From NCBI RefSeq assembly GCF_900119155.1, contig NZ_FPIR01000003.1:62001-126000 (forward strand): DNA of 64,000 nt, given 5' to 3'. Both the position numbers and the translations under genes were made by a program. This document shows, one piece after another, positions 58,882 through 64,000 of this stretch; the stretch's first letter is position 1, and each line of letters begins with the position of its first letter. The notes under the pieces are model-generated. The model did no database searches and had not been told where the DNA came from. It was given only the letters and a program-made list of their open reading frames with translations. The DNA is from Ruminococcus sp. YE71 (GTDB taxonomy: Bacteria; Bacillota; Clostridia; Oscillospirales; Ruminococcaceae).

Positions 58882-58893
58882 GACGCCACCCCC

Positions 58894-59592
58894 TTACCAT
58901 TCGAGGTCGGCAGCGGCAGTTTTCTGCTCGTTGACGGTATTGTGGCGGATAACGCCGTCACGCAGTCTGACCACCCTGTCCGCCATCAGCTTGATAGCGT
59001 CGTTGTGAGTTACCATGATGACGGTGCTGCCGTACTTTTCGTTGACCTCGGCTATGAGTTTCAGTATCTCCTTCGAGGTGTTGTAGTCGAGAGCGCCCGT
59101 CGGCTCGTCGCAGAGAAGGATATCGGGATTCTTGACTATCGCTCTGCCGATGGCGGTGCGCTGCTGCTGACCGCCCGAAAGCTGATTCGGCAGCTTGTGG
59201 CGGTGCTCGTACAGTCCGAGGGTCTTCAGCAGGTCGTCAACATCCAGGGGCGCATCGCTGAGGTATGCCCCCACCTCAACATTCTCCTTGATGTTCAGGT
59301 TCGGGATGAGGTTGTACTGCTGAAAGATGTATCCGAGATGCTTTCTGCGGTAGCGTGTGAGCGCCTTTTCATTCATGTCGGCGGTCTTTTCGCCGTTTAT
59401 CGAGATGTAGCCCTCATCGGCGGTGTCGATGCCGCCTATGATGTTGAGAAGTGTGCTCTTGCCCGAGCCGGAAGGCCCGAGAAGCACGCATATCTCGCCT
59501 TTTTCCACGCTCAGGTCGATGCCTTTGAGCACCTCCTGTCTGCTCTCCCCTTCGCCGAAGTGTTTCTTTATGCCCGATATCTCCAGAAACAT
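58894..59592 (-). CDS. ABC transporter ATP-binding protein, MacB/LolD type
   Basis: 232 residues. Walker A GPSGSGKSTLLNIIGG, Q-loop, signature LSGGQQQRTAIGRAIV, Walker B ILLCDEPTGALD and H-loop MVTHND. The NQLSGGQQQR and DEPTGALD pair is typical of ATPases partnering FtsX-like permeases, here the next gene. GGGAGG lies before ATG 59592. Transcribed from one or two promoters with an operator-like palindrome about 270 bp upstream. No regulator or two-component genes adjoin it. Confidence 0.94.
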   Translation of the reverse strand: MFLEISGIKKHFGEGESRQEVLKGIDLSVEKGEICVLLGPSGSGKSTLLNIIGGIDTADEGYISINGEKTADMNEKALTRYRRKHLGYIFQQYNLIPNLNIKENVEVGAYLSDAPLDVDDLLKTLGLYEHRHKLPNQLSGGQQQRTAIGRAIVKNPDILLCDEPTGALDYNTSKEILKLIAEVNEKYGSTVIMVTHNDAIKLMADRVVRLRDGVIRHNTVNEQKTAAADLEW

Positions 59593-59697
59593 AATGTCGT
59601 CCTCCCTTTTAGTTAGCGTATGCTATCCTGATGAAATCAAAAAAGGGCGCGGCTTTGAGAGTCTGTATCTTTGATCCGCAACCCTGTTGCTTTAATA

Positions 59698-59726
59698 AGG
59701 ATAACATTTCAGACATAATATGTCAA
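59698..59726 (-). promoter_or_regulatory. Second possible promoter of the ABC exporter operon
   Basis: Minus strand TTGACA (59721-59726), 17 bp, TATCCT (59698-59703), about 105 bp before the ATPase start. Confidence 0.5.
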
Positions 59727-59850
59727 CAAAACCGTTCCCCGTCAAATGGTCTGTGAACCTCTGACAAGTGGAAAAGTTCCAATGAACCGCAGGTTCGGTC
59801 ATACGAGCTTCGGGCGGAAGTATCGCCGTCCGTGTTCTGCTCGATGCTTT

Positions 59851-59870
59851 ATATGAACCATTGTTCATAT
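59851..59870. promoter_or_regulatory. Operator-like palindrome of the ABC exporter promoter
   Basis: ATATGAAC-CATT-GTTCATAT, a perfect 8+8 inverted repeat starting 4 bp after the -10 box, thus over the transcription start. The pattern suits a TetR-type repressor; none is encoded nearby. Confidence 0.6.
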
Positions 59871-59874
59871 ATTC

Positions 59875-59903
59875 ATTATATCACATATGCCCACAAAGGT
59901 CAA
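59875..59903 (-). promoter_or_regulatory. Distal promoter of the ABC exporter operon
   Basis: Minus strand TTGACC (59898-59903), 17 bp, TATAAT (59875-59880). Gives a leader of about 275 nt; the region also holds a small CCGAACC/GGTTCGG-like hairpin near 59790, otherwise unrecognised. Confidence 0.68.
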
Positions 59904-59970
59904 TACCCCATGCGAAAAAACTTCCACAAATAACCACATACCCCCAAGCACATCCTATGTAAAAAATGAC

Positions 59971-60007
59971 AAAAAAAGAGAGCCGCAGCAAATACGCTCT
60001 GCGGCTC
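59971..60007 (-). terminator. Intrinsic terminator of the candidate small RNA (or of fucO read-through)
   Basis: Nine-bp stem GAGCCGCAG/CTGCGGCTC with a 10-nt loop, followed on the minus strand by TCTTTTTTT. It is about 200 bp downstream of the fucO stop. Confidence 0.85.
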
Positions 60008-60054
60008 CAAGCTTTACCCCTTGCCTGCTTCCCCCTCGAAGCAGTATTTCGTCT
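59972..60054 (-). ncRNA. Candidate small RNA, about 83 nt
   Basis: A promoter (60061-60089) and a strong terminator (59971-60007) frame about 83 bp with no coding frame or ribosome-binding site. The transcript would hold a 7-bp hairpin CTGCTTC/GAAGCAG (60025-60044) presenting a GAGGGG loop, an unpaired stretch, and the terminator hairpin with a U tail. A Shine-Dalgarno-like loop and U tail would suit an Hfq-type or antisense RNA. Not matched to any known family; could instead be the 3' end of the fucO transcript. Confidence 0.45.
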
Positions 60055-60060
60055 GATAAT

Positions 60061-60089
60061 AATATAACACTTTATCACGGAGAAATCAA
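60061..60089 (-). promoter_or_regulatory. Promoter of the candidate small RNA
   Basis: Minus strand TTGATT (60084-60089), 17 bp, TATATT (60061-60066), located in the gap behind fucO. Confidence 0.5.
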
Positions 60090-60203
60090 GTGTTTTTGCA
60101 AAATTTAAACGTTTTCGTGCGGAAATAACAAAATGTCTTTTTTTAAAATATTGCGCCCTCGCCCGAAACGTGCGGTATCATGCAGTTTTTTTCACCCCGT
60201 TCG

Positions 60204-61352
60204 TCAGAAGGCTTTTTTGTATATCTCCAGTATCGACTCCACGGTGCAGGGTCTCGGGTTTCCGCCCGTACACACGTCCGCGAAAGCCGACTCCGCCAGT
60301 GCAGGCAGGTCTTCTTCCTTAACGCCTATCTCGTGCAGCTTCTCGGGGATGCCGACATCCTTCGACAGCTGTCGCACCGCGTCCACCGCCGCTTTTCTGT
60401 AGGCGGCTTCATCCATGCCCGACGTGTCAACACCCATAGCCTCGGCGATGTGCCTGAACTTATCCCCCGTGAACTCCGCGTTGTACTCCATTACGTACGG
60501 CAGCAGAACCGCGTTGGCGATACCGTGCGGCGTGTCATAGAACGCACCCAGCGGATGCGCCATGCCATGCACCACGCCCAGACCAACGTTCGAGAAGCCC
60601 ATTCCTGCGACGTACTGTCCCAGAGCCATGTCCTCTCTGCCCTTGGGGTCGTTGGCGACCGCGGCTCTCAGCGATCTGCCGATGATCTCGATAGCTTTGA
60701 GGTGGAGGGTGTCGGTCAGCTCCCACGCGGCGAGAGTGGTGTAGCCCTCGATGGCGTGAGTCAGCGCGTCCATGCCCGTCGAAGCGGTCAGACCCTTCGG
60801 CATGGTGGTCATCATGTCGCTGTCAACCACCGCAACAACGGGGATGTCGTGGGGGTCAACGCAGACGAACTTGCGCTTGTTCTTCTCGTCGGTGATGACG
60901 TAGTTGATGGTGACTTCGGCGGCTGTGCCCGCAGTGGTGGGGACTGCGATTATCGGCACGCTGGGGTTCTTCGTGTCGGCGACGCCTTCAAGGGAGACTA
61001 CATCCGAGAACTCGGGGTTCGAGGAGATGATGCCTATCGCCTTCGCCGTGTCCATCGCCGAACCGCCGCCGACCGCGATTATCGAATCGGCTTCGCTGTC
61101 CCTGAACGCCTCAAGCCCCGCCTTGACACAGAACACCGTCGGGTTCGCCTTGACGTTCGAGAATACTTCATAATCTATCCCCGCCGCGTCGAGCAGAGCC
61201 GTGACCTTGACCGTCACGCCGAACTCCAGCAGGTCGGGGTCGGTGACCACGAGGATCTTTTTGAAGCCGCGCTTGTTTGCCTCGTTAACGATCTCGGTAA
61301 TAACTCCCGCACCGAAATATGAGGTCTCATTGAGGATCATCCTGTTAGCCAT
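60204..61352 (-). CDS. fucO: Lactaldehyde reductase, iron-containing alcohol dehydrogenase (FucO type)
   Basis: 382 residues from ATG 61352 with AAGGAAG upstream. Begins MANRMILNETSYFGAG and shares long near-identical blocks with E. coli FucO as I remember it (VPTTAGTAAEVTINYVITDE, KFVCVDPHDIP, ALGQYVAGMGFSNVGLG, CTGGNPR). NAD site GGGSAMDTAKAIG; iron ligands in GMDALTHAIEG and VHGMAHPLGAFYDTPHG. Reduces lactaldehyde to 1,2-propanediol, reoxidising NADH. No fucose or rhamnose genes adjoin it, so it probably serves pathways encoded elsewhere or general aldehyde reduction. Confidence 0.92.
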   Translation of the reverse strand: MANRMILNETSYFGAGVITEIVNEANKRGFKKILVVTDPDLLEFGVTVKVTALLDAAGIDYEVFSNVKANPTVFCVKAGLEAFRDSEADSIIAVGGGSAMDTAKAIGIISSNPEFSDVVSLEGVADTKNPSVPIIAVPTTAGTAAEVTINYVITDEKNKRKFVCVDPHDIPVVAVVDSDMMTTMPKGLTASTGMDALTHAIEGYTTLAAWELTDTLHLKAIEIIGRSLRAAVANDPKGREDMALGQYVAGMGFSNVGLGVVHGMAHPLGAFYDTPHGIANAVLLPYVMEYNAEFTGDKFRHIAEAMGVDTSGMDEAAYRKAAVDAVRQLSKDVGIPEKLHEIGVKEEDLPALAESAFADVCTGGNPRPCTVESILEIYKKAF

Positions 61353-61412
61353 AGCATTACTTCCTTTCCAAAAAGCGGACTCACCGCCCGCGATGCCGTT
61401 GCTTGTAACACT

Positions 61413-61441
61413 ATTGTACCACATTTTCGTCGCAATTGCAA
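61413..61441 (-). promoter_or_regulatory. Promoter of fucO
   Basis: Minus strand TTGCAA (61436-61441), 17 bp, TACAAT (61413-61418), 60 bp before the start codon. Confidence 0.6.
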
Positions 61442-61485
61442 GCATTTTTTGAACATTTCTCCCGATTTCTGAGTGATATACACAA

Positions 61486-61850
61486 ATGGCAGGCTTTTCT
61501 TGGGGGAAAACCCCCGCCTTAGCTTCGCACGGCTAAAAAAGGGTTATCCCCTTGCCGTGCGCAGCTAAGGCGAACCCCTTTCCTAAAACTTTTAATGCTT
61601 TTTGGCTTTTGGTAGTTCTTCTTTAATTTGTGCAGGTCGGGAAGTTTGTGGTTCTATTTTTCAATAGTCTGCTCCTTGCCAAAAAGACGTTCATGAGAGC
61701 GTAACGCACCAATTGAGCGTATTTGTTAGTTGGTATCACATGAAACAGTGAAAGCATTTCTTCCCGACCACAACAAACAAACGACATATTAAAAGTCTTT
61801 GGAATGGGGGCGGGTTTCCCACAGGAAAATCTTTTGTTAAATTTGCAGTA
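61486..61850. repeat. Family A dispersed repeat, copy A7 (rearranged)
   Basis: About 365 bp. The left hairpin is interrupted: GGGGGAAAACCCC, then CGCCTTAGCTTCGCACGGC (61515-61533), AAAAAAGGGTTATCCCC, and GCCGTGCGCAGCTAAGGCG (61554-61572), then ACCCCTTTCCTAAAACTTTTAAT. The middle matches A2 (GTCGGGAAG, CCAAAAAGACGTTCATGAG, CTTCCCGACCACAACAAAC, ACATATTAAAAGTCTTTGG); the right hairpin is decayed and its end uncertain. Lies between divergent fucO and prmA. Confidence 0.8.
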
Positions 61851-61859
61851 AGAAGGGGG

Positions 61860-61888
61860 TTTACAAATTATATTTTTTATGTTATAAT
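61860..61888 (+). promoter_or_regulatory. Promoter of prmA
   Basis: TTTACA (61860-61865), 17 bp, TATAAT (61883-61888), 35 bp before the start; just outside repeat A7. Confidence 0.7.
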
Positions 61889-61922
61889 TATTTTGATACT
61901 ATTTCGTAAAGGACTGATGGAT

Positions 61923-62891
61923 ATGGATTGGGCAGAGGTCAGCATTTACACCTCTACTGATGGTGTTGAGACGGTCACGGGAGCGCTGACCGAGCTTGGG
62001 ATCAGCGGCTTTGTCATCAAGGACGCTAAGGATTTCGAGGCGTTCCTCAACGACAAGACGGGCAACTGGGACTACATCGACGACGATCTCATGGGGCTGA
62101 AAAACTGTGAGACGACCGTCACGCTTTATCTGCAAAAGGACGACGAGGGCGCGGCTCTGCTCGAAACGGTAAAGAAAGCGATAGCCGACCTCAAAGCCGC
62201 CGACACGGACGGCAGGTTCGGCAGGCTGGAGATCGACACGGGCAGCATCCGTGACGAGGACTGGGCGAACAACTGGAAGCAGTATTTCAAGCCCATCGAG
62301 ATCGGCGAGAAGCTGCTCATCAAGCCGTCATGGGAGGACGTTCCCGAGGGCGAGACGAGGAAGATACTGGAGATAGACCCTGCTTCGAGTTTCGGAACGG
62401 GTCAGCACAACACCACGCGTCTTTGTCTTGAAATGATCGAGAAGTACATCAGCGAGGGCGACCGTGTGCTCGACCTCGGCTGCGGAAGCGGCATCCTCTC
62501 GGTGGGTGCGATGCTGCTGGGCGCATCGGAAGTCACAGCCGTGGACATCACGGACGACAGTATGCGCATCACGAAAGAGAACTTTGAGAAGAACGGTTTC
62601 GGCGAGGAGACGCTCACCTGTTTCTGCGGCGACATCACGTCGAGCGAGAGGCTGCGCGAGAAGATAGGCGGCGGATTCGACATGGTGTGTGCAAACATCG
62701 TTGCAGACGTACTCATAGCCATGAGCCCGTATTTCGCCTGCTTCATGAAACCGCAGGGCAGGCTGACGGTATCGGGAATAATCGATGCGCGGCTTGACGA
62801 AGTACTGGAAACGATAAAATCGAAAGATTTCGAGCTCATCGAGCACCGTCGTCTGGACGACTGGAACGCGGCTGAGTTCAGGCTCAGGTAA
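61923..62891 (+). CDS. prmA: Ribosomal protein L11 methyltransferase
   Basis: 322 residues. ATG 61923 (MDWAEVSIYT) fits the family start MxWxEVSI and lies 9 bp after AAAGGA; ATG 61917 is possible. The N-terminal domain recognises L11; the SAM-binding domain has DPASSFGTGQHNTTRLCLE, motif I VLDLGCGSGILSVGA and the NIVADVL motif. Methylates ribosomal protein L11. Followed after 132 bp by the PII-like gene, probably on the same transcript. Confidence 0.95.
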   Translation: MDWAEVSIYTSTDGVETVTGALTELGISGFVIKDAKDFEAFLNDKTGNWDYIDDDLMGLKNCETTVTLYLQKDDEGAALLETVKKAIADLKAADTDGRFGRLEIDTGSIRDEDWANNWKQYFKPIEIGEKLLIKPSWEDVPEGETRKILEIDPASSFGTGQHNTTRLCLEMIEKYISEGDRVLDLGCGSGILSVGAMLLGASEVTAVDITDDSMRITKENFEKNGFGEETLTCFCGDITSSERLREKIGGGFDMVCANIVADVLIAMSPYFACFMKPQGRLTVSGIIDARLDEVLETIKSKDFELIEHRRLDDWNAAEFRLR

Positions 62892-63023
62892 AGCCCGCGA
62901 GCGAATACCGACATTATTGAGATAACGCATTCGCGTGGGTACGAGCGGCTGTTTCGCGAGACAGAGCAAGGCAAAGCAGCAATTTCACAAGGCAAATCTA
63001 TGAACGGAAAGGACTGATACATA

Positions 63024-63374
63024 ATGCAGGCAGTATTTTTTGTATTAAAACAGTTGGAGCTGGTAGACAGCATAATGGAAGCGCTTGCGGACGCAGGCAT
63101 CAAGGGTGCAACGGCGATCGATTCTGAGGGAATGGCGCGTTCACTGACAAGGCTGAACCAGAATTCCGCGATGGTACATCTTTTGAAGGGCATACTTTCG
63201 GGCGAAGATGAAGCGCACAAATCGAAGACCATCTTTGTGATAGTTGAGGAAGAGCAAGTTGAGGAAGTAAAAGCCGCGATAAAGAGTGTAACGGGCGAGT
63301 TAACGAAGCCGAATGCAGGCATTATGTTTGGTATCCCTGTAAGTTTTGTAGAGGGGTTTTCAAAGAAGATGTAA
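63024..63374 (+). CDS. Small PII-like regulatory protein
   Basis: 116 residues. Opens QAVFFVLKQLELVDSIMEAL and then has the beta-alpha-beta spacing, the GIKGATAIDSEGM turn and C-terminal GIPVSFVEGFSK expected of PII/CutA-like ferredoxin folds, but lacks the T-loop tyrosine and the nucleotide motifs of classical GlnB. AAAGGA precedes ATG 63024. Has a terminator of its own. Probably a small-molecule-binding trimer; partner unknown, since no ammonium transporter or other membrane protein is beside it. Confidence 0.7.
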   Translation: MQAVFFVLKQLELVDSIMEALADAGIKGATAIDSEGMARSLTRLNQNSAMVHLLKGILSGEDEAHKSKTIFVIVEEEQVEEVKAAIKSVTGELTKPNAGIMFGIPVSFVEGFSKKM

Positions 63375-63380
63375 TAATCA

Positions 63381-63408
63381 GCAGTACCGTCAAGGCGGTA
63401 CTGTTTTT
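63381..63408 (+). terminator. Terminator after the PII-like gene
   Basis: CAGTACCG/CGGTACTG stem with a 5-nt loop and six T residues, 7 bp after the stop. Confidence 0.88.
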
Positions 63409-63424
63409 TGCAAGTAAGCAGCCG

Positions 63425-64000
63425 ACGTCCCGTCCTCGCCAGAGACTAAAAAGTTTAGGAGGGGGTCTGGGGGAGACCCTTTTCAAAGGGTCCCTCCCAG
63501 CAGGGGCTCGGGGACAGCGTCCCCGCCAAAGGAACATGGCTTTGACCCGAAAGAGAGCCATCATCCCCCCCACAAAAATAAAATCGGCATTTCCCAAGAA
63601 TCGAGGAAAAGAACTTCGCATGAAGTCAGCTCTCAAACCAACCCTCGAAGCGTGAAATGCCGATTTTATTTTGCCAAAAGAGCGAAGCGACTTTTGGCAA
63701 AGCCCCCAAAATCGCGCCAGCGATTTCTACAGCCCAGCGCAAAAATATGTAGTCCTCGCGCCGTTTTGTCGCACCTTCGGCGCGATGGGGTGTTTCACTC
63801 GAATCGCTTACGCTCTCTCGCGAAAATAAAATCGGCAAATCGGTGTGTTCTTGGGAGTTTGTGATAGTCTTTCATGTTGCGCCTTTCGGGACGGGCTTTC
63901 GGGATTTGCCGATTTTATGTTGTGGGGAAGATGGTGCGCTTACGGGTCAAAGCCATGTTCCCTGGGCGGGGACGCCGTCCCCGAGCCCCTGCTGGGGGAC
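63425..64000. repeat. Family B composite palindromic element, copy B2 (cut by window end)
   Basis: Same parts as B1 in inverted internal order. Left arm from 63425 (CGTCCCGTCCTCGCCAGAGACT, AAAGTTTAGGAGGGGGTCTG, hairpin, GGGGACAGCGTCCCC); hairpin unit AAAATCGGCATTTC/GAAATGCCGATTTT (63590-63666); core GCCAAAAGAGCGAAGCGACTT to CGCTTACGCTCTCTCGCG; hairpin unit AAAATCGGCAAAT/ATTTGCCGATTTT (63828-63917); right arm beginning at about 63940 and running off the window. The stems are conserved against B1 while the loops differ almost completely. Confidence 0.83.

Overview
The window looks like chromosome of a Gram-positive anaerobe of the Oscillospiraceae, most likely a Ruminococcus or a close relative. 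This is inferred from gene content and order (split transketolase, mutS-mutL-miaA-hfq next to a ylmE-sepF-ylmH-divIVA cluster, YunB, an LTA-synthase-like enzyme, a cytoplasmic GH26 glycosidase, FeoAB with a FeoB-associated Cys-rich peptide) and from the G+C-rich, codon-biased genes. There are no plasmid, phage or CRISPR signatures. Most promoters I could assign have near-consensus -35 and -10 boxes separated by exactly 17 bp.

Layout. 1-3.4 kb: two tandem sensor kinases (minus strand), the second cut by the window edge. 3.6-4.8 kb: a UDPGP-type nucleotidyltransferase. 5.2-12.6 kb (minus): a complete sucrose regulon, scrR then scrA-scrB-scrK-ptsH-ptsI, carrying its own general PTS proteins; the HPr lacks the usual regulatory serine. 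12.8-14.4 kb: an exopolysaccharide-type sugar transferase followed by about 750 bp of nested palindromic repeat. 14.4-23.4 kb (minus): prfC, a small unknown gene, a YhaM-like nuclease, an LTA-synthase-like protein, a YcxB-like protein, yunB and a split transketolase. 23.5-39.7 kb (minus): a long co-directional information and division block running from miaB through ylbF, mutS, mutL, miaA, hfq, a HlyD-like protein, ylmE, sepF, ylmH, divIVA, lspA and rluD to a HAD phosphatase. 39.8-46.9 kb: FN3/SleB-like secreted protein, S1-domain protein, unknown protein, rarA, a lipoprotein MBL hydrolase and a small membrane protein behind three LacI-type palindromes. 47-51.8 kb (plus): a PfkB kinase translationally coupled to a GH26 mannanase-like enzyme, then feoAB. 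52-56.3 kb (minus): a two-gene ATP-dependent [4Fe-4S] reductase-activase pair. 56.5 kb: tRNA-Leu(UAA). 56.6-59.6 kb (minus): a MacB-type ABC exporter under an operator-bearing promoter. 60-63.4 kb: a candidate small RNA, fucO, prmA and a PII-like gene.

Most striking are the repeats. One family of 230-360 bp MITE-like elements (at least seven copies, ends AGTGCGGGT/ACCCGCACT) and one family of about 640 bp composite palindromes (two copies, one cut by the window end) share a terminal hairpin module of about 50 bp, and a 19-bp module occurs inside both. They occupy most of the long intergenic gaps; one interrupts the mutL-miaA gene order and one supplies the last about 20 codons of the FeoB-associated gene. 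I found no clearly new multi-gene system. The best leads are these repeats, the HPr variant inside a self-sufficient sucrose PTS operon, the PfkB-GH26 pair, and the candidate small RNA.
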